Source: Thiomicrorhabdus sp. Milos-T2
Lineage (GTDB): Bacteria; Pseudomonadota; Gammaproteobacteria; Thiomicrospirales; Thiomicrospiraceae
Length of the DNA stretch: 64,000 nt
Direction: 5' to 3'
Assembly: GCF_000702325.1 (NCBI RefSeq)
Contig: NZ_KL370891.1
Coordinates: 1,386,917-1,450,916, forward strand
Shown here in pieces: positions 50,740-59,891 of the stretch. The translations under genes were made by a program, and so were the position numbers. The first letter of the stretch is position 1, and every line of letters starts with the position of its first letter. Under the pieces are notes generated by a model. That model had not been told where the DNA came from. It saw nothing but the letters and a program-made list of their open reading frames with translations, and searched no databases.

Positions 50740-52803
50740 ATGATTACCAACAATGGATGCTTTATTTTGATTATGCGTAAACCCCGAATTCATTCGAGTT
50801 TCTTAAAATTTATTAATTTGTTTTACATTTCTACCACAAACCTTTTGCTTGCAACCATCGCTACCTTTTTATTAATTAGTAATCCGTTAAAAGCCCAAGC
50901 CGACAACCGTCCAAATACTAGCTTATTGAGCAGCCAACAGAAAGCTTACTTATCCGCCTATCAGGCGATAAAACGTAACGATCGTAAAGCCATTGCTAAA
51001 TACAAAAAATCTCTTAAAAACTATCCATTAGCCCTTTACCTTAATTACCACGATTACCGTTTACATTTATCAAAAACACCGACTAAACAAATTAAGCGCT
51101 TTATAAAACAAAATAAAGACCATTATCTCTCAGATAAACTCTACACAAAATGGCTAGCTCAGCTTGCCTCTCAAAAAAAATGGACCACCTTTCTAACTAA
51201 CTATAAACCTCAAAAAAGTCAAAATTTACAATGCTATTACATTCAGGCCTTAGCTAATCGTAAACAAGTTAATAAAGCGATTAAGCTTGCTAAACCTATT
51301 TGGCTATACTCAACCAAGTTAAGCAAAGCCTGCAAACCATTAGACAAGCTAATACGTAATAATAAAAAACTCACTGGAACCATGATTTGGGAAAGAATTA
51401 GCTTTGCTATGAACAAGCGTAAAACCGCATTGGCCAAAAAGTTAAGTTCTGATTTATCTAAAAAAGATAAAACTATGTTCAACTATTGGTTGAAGGTTTA
51501 TAAAAACCCATACTTAGTTTCAAAGCCATTGCCCAAGACTATTTCTACCAGCGTTAAAAAGAAAATTTTTACCCAGGGGATACGCTTTCTAGCCTCTAAA
51601 GACCCAAGCCTAGCAGAAAGTAGTTTAAATAAGTTTTATAAACGCTACCTCATCAACAAAGACCAGTATGCGGTTTTAAAACGAAAAGTTGCATTAAGAA
51701 GCGCCTACCGATACTCCCCTCAAGCAGGCGCTCTACTCCATGAAGTGAATGGAACGGCTGCGAAAACTAAAACGAGTTTACGCTGGCAGGCGCAGGTTGC
51801 TTTAAAACAATCTGACTGGGCGACCTTATTAGAAACTATTGAATTAATGCCATCCAACACTCAACAAAAAAAGCAATGGCTATATTGGAAAGCGCGTGCA
51901 TTAGAGGCTACTAAACAGCAAAAAGAAGCCAACGATCTATATAAAAAATTGGCTAAAAATAGAAATTATTATGCCTTTTTATCAGCTGATAGACTTAAAA
52001 AACCTTACCAATTTAACCCTAACCCAGTTAAAAAACGCGACACCGCATATTTAATTAAAAAGTACCCTGAACTCCAACGCATTCAAGAACTAATGGCTAT
52101 TGACTGGCCGTTAAGTGCAAAACGAGAGTGGTATCAATTATTAAACCGCGTAGACAAAAACGAATTACAAGCCATTGCGGTATTAGCTAACCAGTGGGAG
52201 CAATACTCTCAATCCATCCGTAGCCTAGCTAAAGCAAAAACCTGGCATGACTTAGATTTACGTTTTCCAACTCCACATAAACAACCCGTGATGCTAAATG
52301 CCGATAAAAATAAAATTGATCCGGCTTGGATTTATGGAATTATGCGCCGAGAAAGTGCCTTTTCAGAGGATGTAAAATCCCCCGTTGGAGCGGTGGGATT
52401 AATGCAACTAATGCCTAAAACAGCTCAATACATAGGAAAAAAAATCGGGGTTAAAAAGGTCTCTTTTAAAGATTTAACCAAAGCTAAAAACAATATAGAA
52501 CTAGGAAGTGCCTACTTAAGTTACTTAAATGATAAATATGCAGGTAACAAAGTACTCGCTACGGCCTCTTATAATGCAGGCCCAAATCGTGTTGATTCTT
52601 GGATTCCTGCTAAAGGTTCTATCGCTGCGGATCAGTGGATAGATTCCATACCCTTTACAGAAACTCGTGCCTACGTAAAGGCCGTTTTAGAGTACACAAC
52701 GATTTTTAAATCACTTCTTAATAAAAAATATGATCGCTTGGAAGATGTTATGCCTCCAATCGGTGGCCAAAAATTTAAAAAAACAGATCCTAAACACCCT
52801 TAA
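50740..52803 (+). CDS. slt: Soluble lytic murein transglycosylase
   Basis: The 687-residue exported enzyme has a signal segment (ending KAQA; ATG 50773 is an equally good start), a long alpha-superhelical U/L domain rich in basic residues, and a C-terminal SLT domain with WIYGIMRRESAFSEDVKSPVGAVGLMQLMPKTAQ (catalytic Glu), ASYNAGPNRVDSW and FTETRAYVKAVLEYTTIF. It makes 1,6-anhydromuropeptides that AmpD later processes. It is 76 bp behind mltD. A minus-strand small RNA lies beyond its end. Confidence 0.94.
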   Translation: MITNNGCFILIMRKPRIHSSFLKFINLFYISTTNLLLATIATFLLISNPLKAQADNRPNTSLLSSQQKAYLSAYQAIKRNDRKAIAKYKKSLKNYPLALYLNYHDYRLHLSKTPTKQIKRFIKQNKDHYLSDKLYTKWLAQLASQKKWTTFLTNYKPQKSQNLQCYYIQALANRKQVNKAIKLAKPIWLYSTKLSKACKPLDKLIRNNKKLTGTMIWERISFAMNKRKTALAKKLSSDLSKKDKTMFNYWLKVYKNPYLVSKPLPKTISTSVKKKIFTQGIRFLASKDPSLAESSLNKFYKRYLINKDQYAVLKRKVALRSAYRYSPQAGALLHEVNGTAAKTKTSLRWQAQVALKQSDWATLLETIELMPSNTQQKKQWLYWKARALEATKQQKEANDLYKKLAKNRNYYAFLSADRLKKPYQFNPNPVKKRDTAYLIKKYPELQRIQELMAIDWPLSAKREWYQLLNRVDKNELQAIAVLANQWEQYSQSIRSLAKAKTWHDLDLRFPTPHKQPVMLNADKNKIDPAWIYGIMRRESAFSEDVKSPVGAVGLMQLMPKTAQYIGKKIGVKKVSFKDLTKAKNNIELGSAYLSYLNDKYAGNKVLATASYNAGPNRVDSWIPAKGSIAADQWIDSIPFTETRAYVKAVLEYTTIFKSLLNKKYDRLEDVMPPIGGQKFKKTDPKHP

Positions 52804-52931
52804 AATTGCCAAGCTGGCATTACACCCCATCTCACTTGATATATAAAGCGAGATTTGTACTAGAAGTTATTTAAAGGGCGGTTTCAATAGACTTTTAGTA
52901 GCTTGAAAGGCCATTTATAGTTTTAGTAGGC

Positions 52932-52965
52932 AAAAAAAACCCGAGTTGGACAACTCGAGTTTAAA
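52932..52965 (-). terminator. Terminator of the candidate small RNA
   Basis: On the minus strand AAACTCGAGTTG and CAACTCGGGTTT (one G-T wobble) pair around a tiny loop and end in eight T residues. Confidence 0.88.
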
Positions 52966-53019
52966 TATATTATCTCATTAGAAATAATCAGAGGAGGATA
53001 CTCATGAAGAAACATGAAT
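52932..53019 (-). ncRNA. Candidate small RNA with CCUCCUC motif
   Basis: A predicted 88-nt transcript starts 7 nt after a consensus sigma70 -10 and ends at a strong intrinsic terminator. It opens with a short hairpin (TCATG/CATGA around TTTCTT), then a single-stranded tract ATCCTCCTCTG (about 52992-53002, complement of Shine-Dalgarno sequences), then a weak ATTA/TAAT hairpin and the terminator. This is the build of a base-pairing regulatory RNA. I recognise no known family. It lies between slt and cysS, both of which have other ends nearby. Confidence 0.6.
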
Positions 53020-53025
53020 GACTCT

Positions 53026-53054
53026 AGTATATAAGCATTTTCTTATCTTGTCAA
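53026..53054 (-). promoter_or_regulatory. Consensus sigma70 promoter of the small RNA
   Basis: Minus strand: TTGACA (53054-53049), a 17-bp spacer and TATACT (53031-53026). This is the best promoter match I see in the window. Nothing but the small RNA lies within 90 bp downstream. Confidence 0.8.
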
Positions 53055-53191
53055 GCATAAGCAACCCTTAGATTGAACAATTAAATTTTATAAGCGTATT
53101 TAAGTAACTGTTTTATATCAGCTTATTTTCAATAGGAAAATTATTCATGTCTCAATACTAAGCTTAAGCCCTGATTATAAAAGGGTTACAA

Positions 53192-54568
53192 CTAGCCTCT
53201 TCGCCAAGTTGTTCCCTCAGCGGTATCTAATAATTCAATTTTCTGCTCAACTAATAGATCACGAATTTCATCTGATCTCGCAAAGTTTTTTTCTGCTCTT
53301 GCCTTTTTTCTTTCTTCAATTAACTGCGCAATCATTTCGTCGCTTAAATTTGAATCACTTGGCTGAGACTTAAAGAAACTTTCAGCACCCTCTTCTAACA
53401 AACCAATTTGATTTGCTAATTTAATCAAAAGAGCTGCCAGGCCTGGTTGTTTGGTTTTATTCACTTCTTTAGCTAATTCAAATAATACGGCAAAGGCTTT
53501 AGGTGTATTAAAGTCATCGTTCATGACATCCATAAACTCTGCTTCATAATTTGAATCGGCTGTGGGTTCTGTTGTTTTATCAATACTAACGCTCTCTAAC
53601 GCAGAATATAAGCGGCCAACACTCGCTTTAGCACTGTTAAGGTTGTCTTCAGAATAATTAACAGGACTGCGGTAATGACTAGATAGCAAGAAATAACGAA
53701 TGACTTCTGGATGATAAACTTTTAATACTTCTCTAATCGTAAAGAAGTTATTTAATGACTTAGACATCTTTTCATCATCAATACGCACAAAACCACAGTG
53801 CATCCAAATGTTTACATAATGTTCACCGGTTGCACATTCCGATTGCGCAATTTCATTTTCATGGTGAGGAAAGGATAAGTCCATTCCACCACCATGGATA
53901 TCAAAATGATTACCTAAACATTTAGTAGACATCGCTGAACACTCAATATGCCAACCTGGACGCCCGTTCCCCCACTCAGAGTTCCAACTAGGTTCATTCT
54001 CTTTAGAGGCTTTCCAAAGCACAAAGTCTAATGGATCTTGTTTAACTTCATTCACATCAACGCGAGCACCAGATTCAAGATCATCCACATTTTTACCTGA
54101 TAAGCGACCATATTCATCAAACGCTTTAACTTTAAAATACACATCGCCATTTTCCGCTGGATAAGCAAACCCTTTAGCGATTAAGGTTTCAATCATATGA
54201 CGAATTTCATCCATATGCTCGGTTGCTTTGGGTTCCATGTCTGGACGCAGCACATTCATTGCGGCTTCATCCGCATGCATCTCTTTAATCATGCGTTCAG
54301 TAAGAGATTGAATGGACTCTCCATTTTCTAATGCTCGCTTAATAATTTTGTCATCAATATCGGTGATATTACGTACATAATCAACGTCATAACCTAATGC
54401 TCGTAAATGACGCACTACCGTATCAAAAACCACCATAACGCGTGCATGTCCAATATGGCATAAGTCATAAACGGTAACACCACAAACATATAAACCTACT
54501 TTTCCGGGATGAATAGGGGTAAATACCGATTTTTTACGGGTTTCCGTATTAAAAATTTGTAGGCTCAT
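53192..54568 (-). CDS. cysS: Cysteinyl-tRNA synthetase
   Basis: The 458-residue class I synthetase has the zinc Cys and HIGH motif [51 protein letters not shown] and [12 protein letters not shown] 54568 is used: AGGA lies upstream and [13 protein letters not shown] is the family start; the frame runs up to 54625. It is divergent from ppiA, in line with the cysS-ppiB-lpxH order of related bacteria. QPGLAAL is encoded over a palindrome (11/12). Confidence 0.97.
   Translation of the reverse strand: MSLQIFNTETRKKSVFTPIHPGKVGLYVCGVTVYDLCHIGHARVMVVFDTVVRHLRALGYDVDYVRNITDIDDKIIKRALENGESIQSLTERMIKEMHADEAAMNVLRPDMEPKATEHMDEIRHMIETLIAKGFAYPAENGDVYFKVKAFDEYGRLSGKNVDDLESGARVDVNEVKQDPLDFVLWKASKENEPSWNSEWGNGRPGWHIECSAMSTKCLGNHFDIHGGGMDLSFPHHENEIAQSECATGEHYVNIWMHCGFVRIDDEKMSKSLNNFFTIREVLKVYHPEVIRYFLLSSHYRSPVNYSEDNLNSAKASVGRLYSALESVSIDKTTEPTADSNYEAEFMDVMNDDFNTPKAFAVLFELAKEVNKTKQPGLAALLIKLANQIGLLEEGAESFFKSQPSDSNLSDEMIAQLIEERKKARAEKNFARSDEIRDLLVEQKIELLDTAEGTTWRRG
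53436..53447. repeat. ACCAGGCCTGGT-family palindrome (11/12), cysS
   Basis: GCCAGGCCTGGT; encodes QPGLAA in CysS. Confidence 0.75.
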
Positions 54569-54795
54569 AATTTTCCTGCTGTGTGGTTTCTTAATAATTG
54601 AGAATGTTGTATGCGTTGTATGCATTTACCTGTTACAACTATCTCTAGTGAATTAATGCGTTAATTATGGACGACAGTCTTAAGAAACTGACTCAATCCT
54701 TAAAATTCAGTTATAAACTGTTTAGCCTATTTAACCTAGGTGTTAGAATGCTGCATATTGTATCTTATAACCGATTTAATATGTTGGAGTGAATC

Positions 54796-55389
54796 ATGAA
54801 TAGAAGACTGTTTTTAACCTTTAAAGCTGCCCTAATTGCTGTATTTATTAGTGGCTCTGCTTTCGCACAAAGTGCAACTGAAACAACTAACCCTGAAGTT
54901 CTAATCGAAACTTCTGAAGGAACTATTATTATGGAGTTGTACCCTAATAAAGCGCCTAAAACCGTTGAGAACTTTCTTAAATACGTCAATGAAGGTTTTT
55001 ATGATGGAACTATTTTTCACCGCGTTATTCCTGGTTTTATGATTCAAGGCGGTGGATTTACAGAAAGTTTTGATAAAAAAATCACCCATGCTCCCATTTT
55101 AAATGAAGCCGATAATGGATTGCGTAATCGTATAGGCACAGTGGCTATGGCAAGAACCAATGACCCACATTCTGCCACGGCACAGTTCTTTATTAATACC
55201 GCGCAAAATACTTTTTTAGATTTTCGTGAAAAAACTAGCCGAGCTTGGGGTTATGCAGTATTTGGTAAAGTGATTAGCGGCATGAAAACCGTTAATAAAA
55301 TTCGTATGGTTAAAACAGGCTTTGTAAACGGAATGAAAGATGTTCCAAAGAAAACCGTTAAAATCATTAAGGCTCGCCAAATTAAGTAA
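54796..55389 (+). CDS. ppiA: Periplasmic cyclophilin-type prolyl isomerase
   Basis: The 197-residue product has a signal peptide (cleavage after AFA) and a cyclophilin domain: VLIETSEGTIIMELYPNKAPKTVENFLKYV, FHRVIPGFMIQGGGF, ARTNDPHSATAQFFIN and [13 protein letters not shown]. The catalytic Arg in FHR is present. It isomerises prolyl bonds in the periplasm. GGAG precedes the ATG. It is 25 bp upstream of ppiB, likely one transcript. No feature is seen in the 227-bp gap before it. Confidence 0.94.
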   Translation: MNRRLFLTFKAALIAVFISGSAFAQSATETTNPEVLIETSEGTIIMELYPNKAPKTVENFLKYVNEGFYDGTIFHRVIPGFMIQGGGFTESFDKKITHAPILNEADNGLRNRIGTVAMARTNDPHSATAQFFINTAQNTFLDFREKTSRAWGYAVFGKVISGMKTVNKIRMVKTGFVNGMKDVPKKTVKIIKARQIK

Positions 55390-55414
55390 TTGAATTTAAA
55401 TACAAGGATTATTC

Positions 55415-55918
55415 ATGTCAAAAGTTGTTATTGAAACCACCATGGGCAACATCACTGTTGAAGTCGATGATGAAAAAGCACCGATTGGTGCTGAGAACTT
55501 CATTCATTATGTAATGGAAGGTTTTTATAAAGATACTATTTTTCACCGCATCATTCCAAACTTTATGGTTCAAGGTGGTGGTATGGTTGAAGGTATGCAA
55601 GACAAACCTTCTGGTGAACCCATTGAAAATGAAGCTGACAATGGTCTAAAAAATGACCGCGGCACTTTGGCTTATGCTCGTACAGGTGACCCGCACTCAG
55701 CGACGACTCAGTTTTTTATTAACTTAAAAGACAATGATTTTCTAAATCACACGGGTAAAGATATGCAAGGTTGGGGTTATGCTGTGTTTGGTAAAGTGAC
55801 TGAAGGTATGGATATTGTTGACGCCATGGCTAAAGTTGAAACCACTAGCCGAATGGGTCATCAAGACGTACCGGTTGATGACATTACCATCCTAAAAACC
55901 ACTCTTATTGAAGATTAA
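55415..55918 (+). CDS. ppiB: Cytosolic cyclophilin-type prolyl isomerase
   Basis: The 167-residue protein is a minimal bacterial cyclophilin without a signal peptide: [71 protein letters not shown] and [18 protein letters not shown]. It is close to the ppiA product over the whole domain, which points to local duplication. It ends in a strong terminator before lpxH. Confidence 0.95.
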   Translation: MSKVVIETTMGNITVEVDDEKAPIGAENFIHYVMEGFYKDTIFHRIIPNFMVQGGGMVEGMQDKPSGEPIENEADNGLKNDRGTLAYARTGDPHSATTQFFINLKDNDFLNHTGKDMQGWGYAVFGKVTEGMDIVDAMAKVETTSRMGHQDVPVDDITILKTTLIED

Positions 55919-55945
55919 GCTTTTTGCATAAATCTTTTACTTATA

Positions 55946-55985
55946 AAACCAAGTTTTGCAGACATTCTCAAAACTTGGTTTTTTA
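55946..55985 (+). terminator. Intrinsic terminator of ppiAB
   Basis: AAACCAAGTTTT and AAAACTTGGTTT pair around a 12-base loop, followed by T residues. Confidence 0.88.
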
Positions 55986-56054
55986 TTTCTCCCTATCAAT
56001 ATTCATTTACCTAAAAAACTAGGCGTTATTCATGAATCTTGCTAGAATCAATGC

Positions 56055-56831
56055 ATGCAAAATTCAGAACCTTCTCATTCCCCATACACCCTAATTATTG
56101 CGGATATTCACCTTCAGCCTGAAGACAATCATCCTATCAACCAAGCCTTTTATGCTTTTTTAGAAGAACAAGCTCCCAAAGCTGAAGCTTTATATATTTT
56201 GGGAGATCTTTTTGAAATGTGGGTTGGAGATGATATTGGTTTAGAACAATATGCAAAGTTCATTCACAAATTTAAAAGTTTAACCCAAAATGGACTCCCT
56301 ATATTCTTACAATATGGAAACCGTGATTTCTTGATGAAACACGCCTTTAGTGAAGCAACAGGAATTAATATTTTAGATGATATAGAGGTCATCACACTCT
56401 ATAACGAACCTTATTTACTATTACACGGTGATAATTTATGTACCGATGACATAGGCTATCAGAGAATGCGTAAACTTTTTAGAAACCAATTAATACAGTG
56501 GATTTTCTTACACTTATGCCGTAAACGCAGGCTGTTTATTGGTCATAAAATGCGTACCAATTCTAAGCAACATAGCAAACAAAAAGACCTACAAATCATG
56601 GATGTCAATCAAAACTCGCTCTGCGAGTTGTTTAAACAGCACCCTGAAGTTAGCCACATGATTCACGGCCATACACATCGACCAAATCATCACATTATTG
56701 AAGCAGAACACAAAACTTTACATCGTTGGGTATTAGGCGATTGGCGCCCACAGGCTAAAATCATTAAGGTCGATTCAAATGGACCTCAGCTAATAGATTA
56801 CTCAATCTCTGATGAGAGATTGCCATATTGA
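56055..56831 (+). CDS. lpxH: UDP-2,3-diacylglucosamine diphosphatase
   Basis: The 258-residue metallophosphoesterase makes lipid X in lipid A synthesis. Motifs: IIADIHL (Asp17, His19), LGDLFEMWVGDD, YGNRDFL, LLHGDNLCTDD and HMIHGHTHRP, the full two-metal site, plus the LpxH-type R-K-x-x-R insertion region (RKLFRNQLIQW). Start ATG 56055; another ATG four bases earlier is out of frame. Ribosome site is weak. It sits behind ppiB, as in E. coli. Confidence 0.94.
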   Translation: MQNSEPSHSPYTLIIADIHLQPEDNHPINQAFYAFLEEQAPKAEALYILGDLFEMWVGDDIGLEQYAKFIHKFKSLTQNGLPIFLQYGNRDFLMKHAFSEATGINILDDIEVITLYNEPYLLLHGDNLCTDDIGYQRMRKLFRNQLIQWIFLHLCRKRRLFIGHKMRTNSKQHSKQKDLQIMDVNQNSLCELFKQHPEVSHMIHGHTHRPNHHIIEAEHKTLHRWVLGDWRPQAKIIKVDSNGPQLIDYSISDERLPY

Positions 56832-56879
56832 ATTTTTGTCAGCAACGGCGACTTATATCTTCATAACTAGCAAGTATAA

Positions 56880-56906
56880 AAAAACCACTCAACAGAGTGG
56901 TTTTTT
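56880..56906. terminator. Bidirectional terminator, lpxH / unknown gene
   Basis: AAAACCACTC and GAGTGGTTTT with an AACA loop, T run on the right and A run on the left, between convergent genes. Confidence 0.88.
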
Positions 56907-56924
56907 ATAGGAAAGACAACAAAA

Positions 56925-57269
56925 CTACGCATCCAGTTTTAAAAACTTAAATTGTAACTCTCCACTAGGTTCTAGCGTAAAACGCACTTTTTCTTTCACT
57001 CTTCCACCCTCTTGAACCCCTGAGCATGTCCAAGCAATAGCCCAGTCATAACTATAATCACAACGGTATAAGTTATCTTTTAAATGGACGATTTCATCAA
57101 CTTTAATATTTCCTGAATAATTGGCTGCCTGACTAATATGGCTCATATCCTGTACAAAATCATCAGCGTAATCCTCAATACAAGCATTGAGCACTTTTTG
57201 AATTTGTGAGGTATTAGCATCATCATTATCCAGTGTTAATCCAACTAAATCTGACAAGATTATTTTCAC
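56925..57269 (-). CDS. Unknown small soluble protein
   Basis: The 114-residue product MKIILSDLVGLTLDNDDANT... is acidic, with Trp and Tyr grouped in RCDYSYDWAIAWTCSG and a beta-rich C-terminal end (KVRFTLEPSGELQFKFLKL). There is no signal or membrane segment. I do not recognise the family. It has a terminator after it and its own upstream region next to a palindromic hairpin. Confidence 0.65.
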   Translation of the reverse strand: MKIILSDLVGLTLDNDDANTSQIQKVLNACIEDYADDFVQDMSHISQAANYSGNIKVDEIVHLKDNLYRCDYSYDWAIAWTCSGVQEGGRVKEKVRFTLEPSGELQFKFLKLDA

Positions 57270-57367
57270 AGGTTAGTACCTCGATGGTTGTTAATTTTAT
57301 ACATTAAACCCATTTTATTAACACATTTAATAACACATTTATTTAAAGCTAGATTCACTATTTTATA

Positions 57368-57389
57368 AACCTACCAGGCCTGGTAGGTT
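57368..57389 (-). terminator. 22-bp perfect palindrome behind the symporter gene
   Basis: AACCTACCAGGCCTGGTAGG plus TT is a perfect palindrome with the ACCAGGCCTGGT core. It lies 24 bp past the symporter stop codon. The following bases are AT-rich but there is no clean T run, so terminator function is less sure than for 26349 and 36578. Confidence 0.55.
57373..57384. repeat. ACCAGGCCTGGT palindrome (exact)
   Basis: Core of the 22-bp hairpin between the unknown gene and the symporter gene. Confidence 0.92.
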
Positions 57390-57412
57390 GCTAGGTTTAT
57401 ATATCTCTTATT

Positions 57413-58675
57413 TTAAAATTCTTTACTAACCAAAACGTCTTTTTCCCCCTCTGTTTTAGCTATCACAACAGCACCCACCGAATCACTAAATATATTCACT
57501 GCTGTTCGCATCATATCTAATAAACGGTCAACAACCAGTAACAGACCAATTGCCTCAGCAGGCAATCCAACAGCAACTAAGATAATACTAATCGCAACTA
57601 AACTGGCCGATGGTATTCCTGCAACACCAATCGAGGTAGTTAAAGCCACAACAACAATTAATAGCTGCGTAGAAAAATCTAAATCCAATCCAAATAACTG
57701 AGCTATGAATATTGCGGCCACACATTCATATAGCGCGGTACCATCCATATTAATGGTTGCTCCCAAAGGTAAAACAAAACTGGTCACTCGGTTAGAAACA
57801 CCGGCACGGTGTTCAACAGAGTTCATAGAGATAGGCAGTGTTGACGAGGATGAACTCGTGGAAAATGCGGTTAGTAATGCTGGCGCCATGGCTTGGTAAT
57901 GTAACCAAGGGTTTTTCACGCCACCAAATACTCTTAATATAATTGGCATAACAACCAAAAAGTGTATGCCCAATGCTAAAACCACTGTGGCAAAGAATAA
58001 AGCCAGATTACCAAATTGGTCAAACCCCGTTTTAGCTACCGAAGCGGCAACCAAACCAAACACTCCTAAGGGGGCAAATTTCATAATTAAATCTGTCATT
58101 AGCATCATCACATCAAACAACCCTTGCCAAAAGTTATTCATGGTTTTTGCAACATCCCCTTTTAATTGCGTCATAAAAAAGCCAAACAATAAACTAAAGA
58201 AAATTAAGCCTAACATCTGCCCTTCTGCTGCCGCATCAACCACATTGGTTGGAATCATTCGTAAGAAAACATCGACCACATCACCTGCAGATTTTCCCTC
58301 TACTGCCATAGAAACTTTATCATTAGATTCAATAACCGGTGCGGGACTGTCATTTACGCCGGGTTGAATAACGTTCACCAATACTAAGCCAATCAAGATG
58401 GCAATAAAACTAGTGGCTAGATAGTAACTAATGGTTTTCATTCCTAAACGACCAAAACCACCTTGACTCCCTACATTTGCAATACCGGTAATAATCGCTG
58501 ACACAACCAATGGTACAACAATCATTTTTAATGCATTTAAAAACAAGGTACCAATAAAGGTGTAAATTGCTAACCAATGAATTCCCCAAATAGTGCCTTC
58601 TGTTCCAGTATAAGCACCCATTACGGCGGCTAGAACTAAAGCAATTAAAATCTGCCAATGTAAAGCTAATTTCAT
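57413..58675 (-). CDS. Dicarboxylate/amino acid:cation symporter (DAACS)
   Basis: The 420-residue membrane protein matches GltP/DctA-type carriers: IGTLFLNALKMIVVPLVVSAIITGIANVG, MAPALLTAFSTSSSSSTLPISMNSVEHRAGVSNRVTSFVLPLGATINMDGTALYE (hairpin and substrate site) and VGLPAEAIGLLLVVDRLLDMMRTAVNIFSDSVGAVVIAKTEG. It imports glutamate, aspartate or C4-dicarboxylates with Na+ or H+. ATG 58675 is used with AAAGG upstream; the frame runs further up only through MITE copy I. Confidence 0.92.
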   Translation of the reverse strand: MKLALHWQILIALVLAAVMGAYTGTEGTIWGIHWLAIYTFIGTLFLNALKMIVVPLVVSAIITGIANVGSQGGFGRLGMKTISYYLATSFIAILIGLVLVNVIQPGVNDSPAPVIESNDKVSMAVEGKSAGDVVDVFLRMIPTNVVDAAAEGQMLGLIFFSLLFGFFMTQLKGDVAKTMNNFWQGLFDVMMLMTDLIMKFAPLGVFGLVAASVAKTGFDQFGNLALFFATVVLALGIHFLVVMPIILRVFGGVKNPWLHYQAMAPALLTAFSTSSSSSTLPISMNSVEHRAGVSNRVTSFVLPLGATINMDGTALYECVAAIFIAQLFGLDLDFSTQLLIVVVALTTSIGVAGIPSASLVAISIILVAVGLPAEAIGLLLVVDRLLDMMRTAVNIFSDSVGAVVIAKTEGEKDVLVSKEF

Positions 58676-58709
58676 AGTGATACCTTTGCAAGTTGATAGA
58701 AATGGATTG

Positions 58710-58791
58710 GAGACCTTTGCACGAGTTGGGGATGTATAAAAAAGAAAATTATAGCCTTTTTTATACATTCATCGAATCTTGCAAAGTTCTC
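58710..58791. mobile_element. MITE copy I (82 bp, internally deleted)
   Basis: Left end GAGACCTTTGCACGAG, right end CTTGCAAAGTTCTC, flanks GATTG / GATTA (4/5). The interior is reduced to a short hairpin (ATGTATAAAAAAG...CTTTTTTATACAT). It lies 34 bp upstream of the symporter start. Confidence 0.8.
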
Positions 58792-58803
58792 GATTAATAT
58801 AAA

Positions 58804-58837
58804 AAAAGCGCTTAAAACTACTGCCTTAAGCGCTTTT
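58804..58837. terminator. Intrinsic terminator, rhodanese gene
   Basis: AAAAGCGCTTAA and TTAAGCGCTTTT make a perfect stem around a 10-base loop with A/T runs, after the rhodanese gene (minus strand). Confidence 0.88.
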
Positions 58838-58860
58838 ATAAAATACTAACACAAATATTT

Positions 58861-59157
58861 TTACTGGTCAGGACATTGATGCCAAGCCATAAATGAACCT
58901 AAGTTGTGTACTTCTGAAAAGCTTTGCGAAAGTAAAATCTGCATCGCCATATGTGAACGCTGTCCTGAACGGCAAAAAACGATAACCGGTAAATCTGCAT
59001 CCAAAACACTCTCTCCAACACGATCAATATCTTGCAGAGGAATATTAATCGCACCAGGAAGCTTACTTGTTGCAAACTCTTCTGGAGTTCTCACATCAAC
59101 CAACTGTGCATTTTTTTCTTTAATTAAGCGTTTTGCATCATCGCAAGGAATAAACAT
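58861..59157 (-). CDS. Single-domain rhodanese
   Basis: The 98-residue protein is one rhodanese domain: QLVDVRTPEEFATSKLPGAINIPL and the active loop VFCRSGQRS with Cys62, a CxSGxR-type thiosulfate-sulfurtransferase loop like PspE/GlpE. It has no signal peptide, so it should shuttle sulfane sulfur in the cytosol. In this host it may feed the persulfide dioxygenase; that is inference. It is monocistronic. Confidence 0.92.
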   Translation of the reverse strand: MFIPCDDAKRLIKEKNAQLVDVRTPEEFATSKLPGAINIPLQDIDRVGESVLDADLPVIVFCRSGQRSHMAMQILLSQSFSEVHNLGSFMAWHQCPDQ

Positions 59158-59316
59158 TGTTTTTCAACTCCCATTTGTATTTTTTATTTGGTGCGTAATA
59201 TACCTTAAAACAGTCAAATTTAATAGCTTAATACCTGGTCAAACTTATTAATATATACCCAAGTAATAATTATGATATATAAGCCATAATCGGTATATTC
59301 ACTCTATTTCAGAGTG

Positions 59317-59814
59317 TTACACGATAAATAGATAACCTAACCAAATCACTAAAATTGAATAAAATGCAGCTAAAACATCATCAAGCATAATGCCAAAACC
59401 TCCTTCTACCTGTTCATCCACATTTTTGATAGGCCAAGGCTTCCAAATATCAAAAATTCTAAACGTAATAAACGCAGCTAACCAATATTGCCAGGCCTGC
59501 TCAGGTAGCACTAACAGTATTAGCCATATACCGACAAATTCATCCCAAACAATCCCACCATGATCATGAACTTGCATATATTCAGATGATTTACCGCAGA
59601 TATAACTTCCCACAAACAAACCTAAACCAAATACTAACCAGGCCAACCATTCAGACCATAACAAAATAGGGATAAATAAGAGTAAACCTAAAAGTGTACC
59701 TACCGTTCCTGGCCCTTTTGGCGATAACCCTGATCCAAAACCAAAACCCAGCATAAGCATTGGGTTTTGCAATAGTTCAGAAAATTTTGGGATTCTTGGT
59801 TTGTTTTTAGACAT
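59317..59814 (-). CDS. pgpA: Phosphatidylglycerophosphatase A
   Basis: The 165-residue membrane protein removes phosphate from phosphatidylglycerophosphate. It has four or so hydrophobic segments and the family motifs GSGLSPKGPGTVGTL (about 28-42), GGIVWDEFVGIWL and DIWKPWPIKNVDEQVEGGFGIMLDDVLAAFY with the catalytic acids. A degenerate palindrome (10/12) at 59490 codes for QAW. Together with psd at 61.5 kb it gives two phospholipid genes in 3 kb. Confidence 0.93.
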   Translation of the reverse strand: MSKNKPRIPKFSELLQNPMLMLGFGFGSGLSPKGPGTVGTLLGLLLFIPILLWSEWLAWLVFGLGLFVGSYICGKSSEYMQVHDHGGIVWDEFVGIWLILLVLPEQAWQYWLAAFITFRIFDIWKPWPIKNVDEQVEGGFGIMLDDVLAAFYSILVIWLGYLFIV

Positions 59815-59891
59815 GATTAACAGTCCTTTAAATCAGAGTTTAAGACTCACTGATTTTATCGTATTAACATTTTTAGTGAGGCCTAAATACA

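Noticed and set aside
52991-53018. Strong AGAGGAGG Shine-Dalgarno plus a five-codon ORF (MKKHE) on the plus strand
   Set aside because: It is the exact complement of the CCUCCUC tract of the minus-strand small RNA, whose promoter and terminator are far better supported; no plus-strand promoter is visible.
58676-58768. N-terminal extension of the DAACS symporter
   Set aside because: The extra 31 residues are translated from MITE copy I; ATG 58675 has a good ribosome site and matches the family start.
6681-59884. Plain AGGCCT hexamers at 6681, 14604, 26740, 51244 and 59879
   Set aside because: They share only the central six bases with the palindrome, which is within the range expected by chance, so they are not counted as family members.
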